Below, one piece after another: positions 27,201 to 34,355 of a stretch of 64,000 bases of DNA. Every line of letters starts with the position of its first letter. The first letter of the stretch is position 1. The DNA comes from an uncultured Flavobacteriaceae bacterium (GTDB lineage: Bacteria; Bacteroidota; Bacteroidia; Flavobacteriales; Flavobacteriaceae), in NCBI GenBank assembly GCA_947502975.1, contig CANNBV010000001.1, positions 124,001-188,000 on the forward strand, given 5' to 3'. Position numbers and translations under genes: made by a program. Below the pieces are notes generated by a model, which was given only the letters and a program-made list of their open reading frames with translations, had not been told where the DNA came from and did no database searches.

Positions 27201-27455
27201 CATGTTTTTAAGAAGACTCATTTCTGTGTCAAGTCCTGCTTTTATAACGTCATCAGATTGTTTATAAAAGTTGGCATTAGTTACATCTGTACCTATAGGA
27301 ACATAATCCCAATTCATACCATTAATCATAAAGTCTTTGCCATCTACGACCAATTTCGTTCCTTGATCATTCTTTACCACTTCAACTTTGTTGGCTTGAG
27401 CAAACACTGCAGAAGTAAATAAGAGAACCACTAATCTTAATAAATTGTTCTTCAT
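24267..27455 (-). CDS. TIM-barrel glycosidase fused to outer-membrane beta-barrel
   Basis: This 1062-residue protein has a Sec signal (LLFTSAVFAQ). Residues about 23-415 form a clan GH-A TIM barrel of GH2-like type, with acid/base Glu169 in YMMGNENNYG and nucleophile Glu274 in VMFTEFGADA, so a retaining beta-glycosidase or glucanosyltransferase is expected. From about residue 440 to the end the sequence changes to alternating polar/aromatic strands and short turns typical of a large outer-membrane barrel (for example ATLALEREFGHFGVTLGGMW and AKLTYQKGGFNWYAQGAYMG), ending EIRTYIHINIGK. The last residue is not the usual aromatic. The enzyme would be built into the outer membrane, facing either the surface or the periplasm. 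It has no lipobox or T9SS domain. The GH family number is uncertain. Confidence 0.75.
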   Translation of the reverse strand: MKNNLLRLVVLLFTSAVFAQANKVEVVKNDQGTKLVVDGKDFMINGMNWDYVPIGTDVTNANFYKQSDDVIKAGLDTEMSLLKNMNVNVIRQYVGVPAKWVTYIYEKYGVYTLLNHSFGRYGLTLNGVWTPVTIYSDEKTQEQLVSEMIKLVEDYKDVPGILMYMMGNENNYGLFWQGAETEDFPEGEEQKRAVGEKRGRPMYRLMNEVAKKMKAMDTNHPVAICNGDVLFIDIVAEECKDIDVYGANTYRGESFGDFFQVVKDQLDIPVMFTEFGADAYNALAQKEDQYWQAHYNLLNWKEIYENAAGLGKVGNSIGGFTFQFSDGWWKLGFDDRKDADTHQTGASWSNGGYYHDTKDGSNNMNEEWFGICAKGPTDARGLYDLYPRASYYTLKDAHALNPYGEGVDLEFVQNYFKNINIMDAVLRARGDKAALSGGDSDKLSISRLSAQFTTFNTGGSLITTPETEDPNDNVFPNQLGFDHMQSYFVGVQGKPSSNMTANVDFNILGNVAENPINEIFYENVGRPITITGVDGGNDIDVEIADLNRVRVYQAEFEWKAKDFDLRGFYRTGHYHWAYEGDFFNLYPEANYGPNLDIYNGEILGVEVDGKGDLKGLKAAFGPQLWWGANPTVLLKYSKHILKWDVTGIYNRDFNTDLEFDDTGRRVLNTNQIRSGIITPWPTERATLALEREFGHFGVTLGGMWGGNPLNGSSFQIYSPNNDAVLVDKVQSKDNWGAKAKLTYQKGGFNWYAQGAYMGLVANGGLDQTRTFTGWRLKDSGSGNMTNFLTGFALSAGNFQIAPNFMYQQPLVDPIPNGVTGPGRLRNVIDDPFAVRNGNRETTAGELLLTFDPTPGTWMYEWDNDRSEDAKFAMNLGFTYRHLPTQMDGHIGFLADRTFFAFGESAPAEDLWELHSRMVSKVNSDLGIIGNFYYGNGQANGDSQRTITRFGGDVRMMYKSMKLMSHVKINDWGPFDYHRDFNLTYPLQLMLDVSTTLGKPDWFILPSTQIGIRGMWRSMDQNSPRFLPNQTAEFQTEPTVSPIGFPNGTEWEIRTYIHINIGK

Positions 27456-27494
27456 ATTTTTTCTAGTTAATTATTATTGATTGATTGTTATTAG

Positions 27495-27542
27495 TTTAGA
27501 CCACAAAGCGATATCTTTTACTGATACCGCTTTGTATCTAAA
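27495..27542 (-). other. Intercistronic hairpin after the triple-repeat lipoprotein gene
   Basis: ACAAAGCG-A-TATC pairs with GATA-C-CGCTTTGT around a TTTTACT loop, and outer TTTAGA/TCTAAA arms can extend the stem. It lies 21 bases after the lipoprotein stop on the minus strand. There is no T run, so mRNA stabilisation, processing or partial termination is more likely than full termination. Confidence 0.6.
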
Positions 27543-27563
27543 TAAGTACTATCAGATGTAATA

Positions 27564-29414
27564 TTACTGCTTTACAAGCTTGAAAGACCAATGTCCTCCA
27601 TTAGCTACCTCAATATCAAGTTCTAATGTATTGCCATCAAGGCTTGCTATGTATGTTATTGATTCTGCGGCTTCTGCTGGACTCGCTATTTCAGCACCAT
27701 TTATAACTTTTGCTAATCCTAAGAATGCGCCTCTTCCGTTTATTGTAACCGTTCCTGCAGATTCATCATATGTGTATGTTGCCGATGCAGAGCCATCATG
27801 AGGTGCTATTGGAGTTCCACAGCTTTCTCCATCATTACCTTGCCAACCTTCTAACCAGGTTTGGTCTCCTAGAATGTTTTGGAATGTACCATCATTATTA
27901 AATACATATTGGTCATCAAATAAACAAGCTCTTGTGGTTACGTCTTCAGAAGAATTTGACCACCAAGACACATCATTTAATGCTGGTCCTACACCAAGTG
28001 CTGCAGATTCTGGAGCTAATGCCCAAGTACCCACTAATGGGTTTGCAGCTGGCGCTTCTTTTTCAAATTTGAAAGACCAATGTCCTCCGTTTGCAACCTC
28101 AATATCCAATTCCATCGTATTTCCATCAATAGTAGCTATGTAAGTCACAGAATCTGGTGCATCGTTTGGACTTGCTAATTCTGCGCCATTAACAACTTTT
28201 GCTAAACCTAAAAATGCACCTCTTCCATTTATAGTAATTGTTCCAGCATTAGCATCGTAAGTGTACGTTGCTGAAGCAGTTCCATCATGAGGAAATACTG
28301 GTGCTCCACATTGCTCAGCAGAAGCCCCTTGCCATGGTTCAACCCAAGTTTCACTTCCTAAAACATTTTGGAAAGTCCCATCTGCACTAAATACATACGC
28401 ATCATCAAACAAACAAGCTCGTGTAGTCACATCTTCAGAAGAATTTGACCACCATGATACATCATTTAAAGCAGGACCTACACCTAATGCTGCAGATTCT
28501 GGAGCTAATCTCCATGTACCTACTACGGGAGATTCAGTTGGTGGTGCTTCTTTTACCATCTTGAAAGACCAATGCCCTCCACCTGCAACTTCTACATCAA
28601 GTTCTAAAGTATTTCCATCATCTGAAAGAGTTGTCAAGTATGTTACTGATTCTGGAGCATCACCTGGTGAGGCAAGTTCAGCGCCATTAACAACTTTTGC
28701 TAAACCTAAAAAGGCTCCTGTTCCTGTAATAGTTATTGTACCTGCAGTAGCATTGTATGCATACGTAGCAGACGCCGAACCATTATGAGGAAAAACAGGT
28801 GTACCACATTCTTCTGCAGCAGCTCCTTGCCATGGTTCTATCCAAGTTTGATCACCAAAAACATTTTGGAATGTACCATCATCATTAAATATATATTCAT
28901 CATCAAAAAGACAAGCTCTTGTTGTTACATCTTCGGCAGAGTTAGACCACCATGATACATCATTTAACGCTGGGCCTACACCTAACGCACCTGCTTCTGG
29001 AGCTAATCTCCATTTTCCTGCAATTGGAGGAATATCTCCTGGGTCTACTTCAACTGTAAATACAACTGTGTGTTCTTTCGTTATGGTAACGTCTTCTCTA
29101 CCTGATAAAGCAGCAGTCACAGTTATCGTGTAAGTTGCAGATTCTTCTGGATATGTATAAGTTACCATTGGCCCACTAGTCATAAAAACGTCATCGGCAG
29201 AATTTGGGTCTCCAAAATCAACAGTGTATACTATTCTTCCATCAGGTGGAACTGTAGATGGTAATACACCTGTTTCTGTTCCTTCAGCATTTAGGGTTGC
29301 TACTACAAAATCAAGACCTGCTATTATATTTATATCATCTTCTTGCTCACAAGATGTGATAAAACCTACCAATAAAATCGATAGCACAAATATTCCTTTT
29401 TTAAATAAATTCAT
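27564..29414 (-). CDS. Surface lipoprotein with PKD-like domain and three tandem repeats
   Basis: This 616-residue lipoprotein (lipobox GFITSC, Cys22) sits directly after SusD, the position of SusE/F-type binding proteins. A PKD-like beta-domain spans about residues 30-125 (TVDFGDPNSADDVF, VTYTYPEESATYTITV). Three tandem units of 163-166 residues follow from about residue 131. Each contains WRLAPE, LGVGPALNDVSWWSNS, TTRACLFDD, AFLGLAKVVNGAE and GHWSFK. The repeated Trp and Tyr residues and conserved Cys pairs suit three equivalent binding sites for glucan chains, but binding is inferred. The repeat type is seen in other Bacteroidota PUL proteins; I do not recall a named family. Confidence 0.8.
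   Translation of the reverse strand: MNLFKKGIFVLSILLVGFITSCEQEDDINIIAGLDFVVATLNAEGTETGVLPSTVPPDGRIVYTVDFGDPNSADDVFMTSGPMVTYTYPEESATYTITVTAALSGREDVTITKEHTVVFTVEVDPGDIPPIAGKWRLAPEAGALGVGPALNDVSWWSNSAEDVTTRACLFDDEYIFNDDGTFQNVFGDQTWIEPWQGAAAEECGTPVFPHNGSASATYAYNATAGTITITGTGAFLGLAKVVNGAELASPGDAPESVTYLTTLSDDGNTLELDVEVAGGGHWSFKMVKEAPPTESPVVGTWRLAPESAALGVGPALNDVSWWSNSSEDVTTRACLFDDAYVFSADGTFQNVLGSETWVEPWQGASAEQCGAPVFPHDGTASATYTYDANAGTITINGRGAFLGLAKVVNGAELASPNDAPDSVTYIATIDGNTMELDIEVANGGHWSFKFEKEAPAANPLVGTWALAPESAALGVGPALNDVSWWSNSSEDVTTRACLFDDQYVFNNDGTFQNILGDQTWLEGWQGNDGESCGTPIAPHDGSASATYTYDESAGTVTINGRGAFLGLAKVINGAEIASPAEAAESITYIASLDGNTLELDIEVANGGHWSFKLVKQ
27567..29024 (-). repeat. Three tandem in-frame repeats, about 490 bases each
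   Basis: The word ACAAGCT and surrounding codons for TTRACLFDD recur at 27924, 28413 and 28911, giving unit lengths of 489 and 498 bases. The second and third protein units (27567-28526) are more alike than either is to the first (28527-29024). Confidence 0.85.
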
Positions 29415-29451
29415 CTCTTTAATTTTTTATTTTAATGTTTTAGTTTAGTTT

Positions 29452-31017
29452 TTAATTACTTGTATATCCTGGATTTTGACCCCATGTATCTTCTGCTAGA
29501 GCCAATTCAAGTTCGATACGCGGAATAGGGAAAACTTCATTTTTATTTACAGTGAAATTGATAGCTTCGAAATCATCTGGTTTATTAGCATTATAAGCAT
29601 CAAATGCCGCTTTTGCTGTACCTGTTCTTACTAAATCGAAGAACCTGTGGCCTTCACCGGCTAATTCTTTACGTCGTTCTGTATAAATAGCATCAATTAA
29701 ATCGCCTTCTGCAGAAGTATAATCCATACTATTGTCTCCATAAGCTCTTGCTCTTACCAAGTTTAAATAGGTTTCTGCATTAGAACCTCCACTTTGCGAC
29801 TCAGCTTCTGCGGCCATTAGCAATACATCAGCATATCGAATAGCTCTATAGTTGTTTTTATGAACCAATTCTGCAGTACTAGCATTACCCGCTTTATCAG
29901 ATTTTCTTGGCATATATTTATGATTGTAAAAGCCAGTATCTTCTCTAGGCGCAGAATAATTTTCTCCTGAGTCTCTATATTCTCTTAGATCAAAAATTGT
30001 AACATCTCTTCTCATATCATTGTCATCATACAAATCGTATAACACTTGAGTTGGCAAGAAGAATCCCCATCCAGAGGCATAAACAGGATCATCATATGGT
30101 GATCTTGGGCCGTTGAATTGCACAAAGTATGAGCCTTCACTACAATGGAGGCATTCCCAACCAGCACCTTCTACATTAGTGTATTGAATTTCAAAAACTG
30201 ATTCTGGACCATTTTCACCTTCGGTTAAGAACATATTTTCATAATCCTCTCCCATGGTTAACTGATATTGATTGCTGCTAATCACTTGGTTTAAAGCAGT
30301 TGCTGCATCGCTATATTGCCCGTTATACAAGTATGCTTTTCCAAGCAACGCTTGAGCTGCGCCCTTGGTAACTTTGTATGGCTGGTCTTGAGTAGCAGGA
30401 AGATTAGGAATTGCTTCTTTTAAATCTTCTTGGATTAATTCGTAAGCAACAGATATGCTTGAAACTCTTTCCATAGATAGTTCGTCTCCAGCTAAAACCT
30501 GAGCATCGGCAATTCTTAACACACCATTTCTTTCTTCTGTTTTTAAAGGAATGTTTCCGAAAAACTTTACCAACTCAAAAGCATAAAAAGCTCTTAAGAA
30601 ATAACCTTGAGCTAAGATTTCATCCTTACCACTAAAGTCAAGTTTGTCTTTATTTTCCAACAAATAGTTTGCTCTATTCATTCCTGCATACATCAATTGC
30701 CAAACGCTTCTAAGTTGTTCTTGATCTGCAGGAGTTTGAATCATTAAGTTTACATTCTGAATTACAGGTTGGTCATAGTTAAAAGAATCACCTCCTGCTC
30801 CAAAATCATCGGAAGCAGATACTGCCAAAGTATTGTTCCAGAATGTCCCTTGAAGTAAATCGTAAGCTCCAATTAATGCGTCGTCATATTCTTCTTCAGT
30901 ATTGAAAAAATTATCGGCATTTGGACCAATAGGGTCAACTTCTGTAAATTCATCACAGGCCGCCAAAGTAATGAGCACTGTGAAAAATATGTACTTTAAT
31001 TTTTTTATCTTTTTCAT
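29452..31017 (-). CDS. susD-like: SusD-like glycan-binding lipoprotein
   Basis: This is the outer-membrane lipoprotein (LITLAAC, Cys21) that lids the SusC pore and hands over oligosaccharides. At 521 residues it has the RagB/SusD layout. It starts DEFTEVDPIGPNADNFFNTEEEYDDAL, with TPR-like helices (KGAAQALLGKAYLYNGQYSDAATALNQ). The C-terminal block YRAIRYADVLLMAAEAESQSGG and the ending ERRKELAGEGHRFFDLVRTG...FPIPRIELE are all SusD hallmarks. It lies 3 bases after susC. The glucan specificity is inferred from the enzymes in the operon. Confidence 0.95.
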   Translation of the reverse strand: MKKIKKLKYIFFTVLITLAACDEFTEVDPIGPNADNFFNTEEEYDDALIGAYDLLQGTFWNNTLAVSASDDFGAGGDSFNYDQPVIQNVNLMIQTPADQEQLRSVWQLMYAGMNRANYLLENKDKLDFSGKDEILAQGYFLRAFYAFELVKFFGNIPLKTEERNGVLRIADAQVLAGDELSMERVSSISVAYELIQEDLKEAIPNLPATQDQPYKVTKGAAQALLGKAYLYNGQYSDAATALNQVISSNQYQLTMGEDYENMFLTEGENGPESVFEIQYTNVEGAGWECLHCSEGSYFVQFNGPRSPYDDPVYASGWGFFLPTQVLYDLYDDNDMRRDVTIFDLREYRDSGENYSAPREDTGFYNHKYMPRKSDKAGNASTAELVHKNNYRAIRYADVLLMAAEAESQSGGSNAETYLNLVRARAYGDNSMDYTSAEGDLIDAIYTERRKELAGEGHRFFDLVRTGTAKAAFDAYNANKPDDFEAINFTVNKNEVFPIPRIELELALAEDTWGQNPGYTSN

Positions 31018-31020
31018 AGC

Positions 31021-34000
31021 TTAAAAGTTTAAATTAACACCTAGTAAATAAGTCGCTGCAACAGGATAAAAACCCTTATCTATACCTGCTCCAATTGGTT
31101 CACCACCCGTAGCAGAAGGATCATAGCCCTTATAATCTGTTAGGGTAAACACATTGTTACCCGACAGGTATATTCTAATTTTATCAATTCCTGTTTCCTC
31201 TAAAACATCTGGGGTTATCGTATATCCAAGTTGTATATTTTGCAAGCGTAAGAAAGATGCATCTTCTACAACAAAATCTGAAAATAAATCTGTATTAATA
31301 TTAGCCCCTGCCACTGCTCTTGGTACAAAATTACTTGTTCCGCTGCCTTGCCAACGTTCCAACATATAAGTGCCTCTGTTGGCAAATAAATCTTTACGTT
31401 CGTAATCGCGTATCATGTCATTACCAACCGAAGCAAAAGCATTTGCACTAAAATCTAAGTTTTTGTATGAAAACCCAATATTAAAACCAAATGTAAAATC
31501 TGGAATTGCGTCACCAATATTAGTTCTATCTTCATCCGTTATTTGTCCGTCGCCATTTGTATCAACAAACCTTAAATCTCCAGGTGCAATATCTCCAACA
31601 GTACTGAAAGTTCCTGTAGGAGACCCAGCATCTAATGCATCGATTTCTTGTTGTGTCTGATAAATACCATCTGTTTTATATCCATGGAAGTAACCCAAAG
31701 GTTCTCCAACTACCATTCTAGAAATATCATTTTGACTTATCCCTACACCAAACTCACCACCAGGAGGTACATCTCTTCCGTTTAATGAGGTTACTTCATT
31801 CTCTAAATAAGTTCCATTAAAACTCAAGCTAAAACTAAAGTCTTCAGAGAAATTATCATCATATCCTATTCTAAATTCAACACCTTGGTTTTGTACTGTA
31901 CCAGCGTTAATAAATGGTGAAGCGGCTCCAGGGGCGCCTACACCTATTATACCTGGTGCTTGTGGTTGTATCAATAAATTTTTCGTTTGTTTTCTAAACA
32001 CATCTGTTGTGATGCTTACTTTATTGTTAAATAATCTTGCATCTAAACCGATATTAGCAGTTTCCTGCTCTTCCCATTGCAAATCAAGATTACCAATCGT
32101 ACCAGCGCCAACACCATTAAGTAAATCATCTTCACTAGTGGTGTTTCCAGAATCTACTGTAGCCTCACCGTTTAATCTAGTAATGAACGCAAAATCATCG
32201 ATTCTATCATTTCCAATAATACCATAACTTGCTCTAAATTTTAACGAATTAACCCATCCATCCATATTGAAGAAATCTTCATCAGATACATTCCAACCTA
32301 TGGACCCAGAAGGAAAGTAACCTACATTATTATTATTTTCAGTAGAAAATCTTGACGATACATCTCTACGAATTACACCAGAAAACAAATATTTTCCTTT
32401 ATAGCTGTATTGTACTCTAGCAAAAGTAGAAGACAATCGAGAATCAAACTGATCACCTCCAAGTGCTTTAGAAGCATCATTAATTCTATCAGAAAGTACA
32501 CCTTCAACCCTGTCTCCAATCCATCCATCAACAAAGGCGTCACCAACAGCGTTACTTCCATTTATCAACTGCTGCCCTGTTTCACCATAGAAATGACCTC
32601 TAGTTCTAAAAGTAGACATGCCTAACAATACTGTTAAATCATGATTTTCTCCAAATGTATTATTGTAGTTGATATAGTTATCCCAAGTATAATCAGTATA
32701 TAAATCGCTAAAATCTTGTACTTCGTTTATATCTCTATTAGAAGACTTACCATTACCATAGTTAACTATTGGAAAAAATACATCATTTAGAACGTTTGAA
32801 TAATTAATTTGAAATTTAGAGCTGACCGTAAAATGCTCTAAAAACGTGTAATCTAAACCCAAAGTTCCACTGTAACGATCTACCCTTGTAATATTATGAG
32901 TATTAGCTAATTGAGCAAGCGGGTTAATTATTTCAATTTGTGAAATATCATTTGCTAATGAAAAATCTCCATTTTCATCTCTTGCAAGTAAATCAGGGTT
33001 TATATTTACTGCACTATATAAAACAGAACCAATACTACCTTCAGGTAAATTATTCTTAGTAGAGTTTGTATATAAAGCGGTTGCTGATAACTTTAAGTTG
33101 TCTAAAATGTCATATTGATATCCTAGTCTTGCCGTGAACCTTTCGTAATTGTTTTTGCTTGCCCCAACAATACCGTCCTGATTTAAGTAAGACATCCCGA
33201 AGGTGTAGGCTGATTTCTCAGTACCACCACTACCACTAAAGTTTATATTTGAAATGGCAGCAGTTTTAAATACTTCATCTTGCCAATCTGTACCTTCTTG
33301 TGGATACACAAAATATCGTGTTGCATCAGCAGCATCGTTTACATAAATAGCAAAGTTTAAAGGGTCTAAAAGATCAACTTTGTTACTGGTAGTTTGAAAA
33401 CCAGTGTAAGCATCTACTTGGAATTTTAATTCTGAATTCTTTCTACCTGTTTTGGTGGTGATTAGAATAACACCATTAGCACCCCGAACACCATAAATAC
33501 CAGCAGTTGCATCTTTTAATACATTGACACTTTTAATATCACTCGGATTTATTACTGATAAATCTTCAATAACATTACCATCCACTAAGATTAATGGTCT
33601 GTTATCTCCATTTGTAGTAACACCACGAATTCTAATATTAGCTCCCGCTCCAGGTGAACCTGAAGTTGAGGTAACATTTACACCAGCTATCTGCCCTTGT
33701 AAAGCCTGTTCCACCCTTTGAGGGTTTAACTTTTCAATGGCTTCAGAATCTACAACTGATACGGCACCTGTAACTTCTTTTTTACGCTGCGTACCATAAC
33801 CAACAACAACGACTTCGTCTAGTTGTGCAACATCTTCATCTAAAGTAACAGAAAGCTTTTGTCCATTAGTAATAACAATTTCCTTAGTAATGTAGCCGAT
33901 GTAGCTAAAGGTAAGTGCTGATCCTATTTCAACATCTGCTAGTGCAAAATTACCATCGAAGTCAGTTACCGCTCCTTTGGTAGTGTTCTTTACAATAACA

Positions 34001-34119
34001 TTAACTCCTGGAATAGGGAATCCTGTATTGTCCAGTACAGTTCCGTTAACGTCTACATTTTGGGCTCCAACGTGGGCAACAAACAATAGCATTAACAATT
34101 TAATTAACGTGTGTTTCAT
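31021..34119 (-). CDS. susC-like: SusC-like TonB-dependent transporter
   Basis: This is a 1032-residue outer-membrane importer. It has a signal peptide, then a carboxypeptidase-D regulatory-like domain (about residues 20-100, VNGTVLDNTGFPIPGVNVIV). The SusC TonB-box region LDEVVVVGYGTQRKKEVTGA is followed by a plug with RIRGVTTNGDNRPLILVDGN and a 22-strand barrel ending YLLGVNLNF with a terminal Phe. It should import beta-glucan oligosaccharides with its SusD partner, energised by TonB-ExbBD. It is the first gene of the long minus-strand operon. Its 236-base upstream region carries the promoter box and 14-mer listed separately. Confidence 0.96.
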   Translation of the reverse strand: MKHTLIKLLMLLFVAHVGAQNVDVNGTVLDNTGFPIPGVNVIVKNTTKGAVTDFDGNFALADVEIGSALTFSYIGYITKEIVITNGQKLSVTLDEDVAQLDEVVVVGYGTQRKKEVTGAVSVVDSEAIEKLNPQRVEQALQGQIAGVNVTSTSGSPGAGANIRIRGVTTNGDNRPLILVDGNVIEDLSVINPSDIKSVNVLKDATAGIYGVRGANGVILITTKTGRKNSELKFQVDAYTGFQTTSNKVDLLDPLNFAIYVNDAADATRYFVYPQEGTDWQDEVFKTAAISNINFSGSGGTEKSAYTFGMSYLNQDGIVGASKNNYERFTARLGYQYDILDNLKLSATALYTNSTKNNLPEGSIGSVLYSAVNINPDLLARDENGDFSLANDISQIEIINPLAQLANTHNITRVDRYSGTLGLDYTFLEHFTVSSKFQINYSNVLNDVFFPIVNYGNGKSSNRDINEVQDFSDLYTDYTWDNYINYNNTFGENHDLTVLLGMSTFRTRGHFYGETGQQLINGSNAVGDAFVDGWIGDRVEGVLSDRINDASKALGGDQFDSRLSSTFARVQYSYKGKYLFSGVIRRDVSSRFSTENNNNVGYFPSGSIGWNVSDEDFFNMDGWVNSLKFRASYGIIGNDRIDDFAFITRLNGEATVDSGNTTSEDDLLNGVGAGTIGNLDLQWEEQETANIGLDARLFNNKVSITTDVFRKQTKNLLIQPQAPGIIGVGAPGAASPFINAGTVQNQGVEFRIGYDDNFSEDFSFSLSFNGTYLENEVTSLNGRDVPPGGEFGVGISQNDISRMVVGEPLGYFHGYKTDGIYQTQQEIDALDAGSPTGTFSTVGDIAPGDLRFVDTNGDGQITDEDRTNIGDAIPDFTFGFNIGFSYKNLDFSANAFASVGNDMIRDYERKDLFANRGTYMLERWQGSGTSNFVPRAVAGANINTDLFSDFVVEDASFLRLQNIQLGYTITPDVLEETGIDKIRIYLSGNNVFTLTDYKGYDPSATGGEPIGAGIDKGFYPVAATYLLGVNLNF

Positions 34120-34187
34120 ATTTAGTTAGTTTTGAGTTTTAGTCATCATAAAATTATGTTAATCATTTTAGGAATTCTCATTTTTAG

Positions 34188-34236
34188 CCTCTACAAAAAA
34201 TATACATATCAAAAAAAAATATGGTTTTTTGTCAAA
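34188..34236 (-). promoter_or_regulatory. susC core promoter box
   Basis: CCTCTACAAAAAATATACATA, 16 bases, TTTTTTGTCAAA on the plus strand; the same two blocks occur at 4865-4910. It lies 69-117 bases upstream of the susC ATG. A direct repeat of AAAAAATATGG (34214 and 34242, 28 bases apart) overlaps the distal side. Confidence 0.55.
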
Positions 34237-34312
34237 AAGCTAAAAAATATGGGGTTTTACAGCGTTTGCTTAAACACCACAAAAATTGTTAATAAGAGGT
34301 TAATAACCTAAA

Positions 34313-34326
34313 TGTTGTGGTAATGT
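34313..34326 (-). promoter_or_regulatory. Candidate operator, shared 14-mer upstream of susC
   Basis: TGTTGTGGTAATGT, identical to 5005-5018. A partial copy GTGTTGTGG lies at 34344-34352. The site is about 195 bases upstream of susC, between it and the regulator gene. Confidence 0.5.
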
Positions 34327-34355
34327 ATAGGTGAGAAAGAGGAGTGTTGTGGCTA

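Noticed and set aside
27567-29024. Tandem repeat as a CRISPR array or mobile element
   Set aside because: Units are about 490 bases, in frame, and encode protein domains.
32373-32625. ORFs of 62 and 71 residues within susC
   Set aside because: Alternate-frame shadows of the SusC barrel coding sequence.
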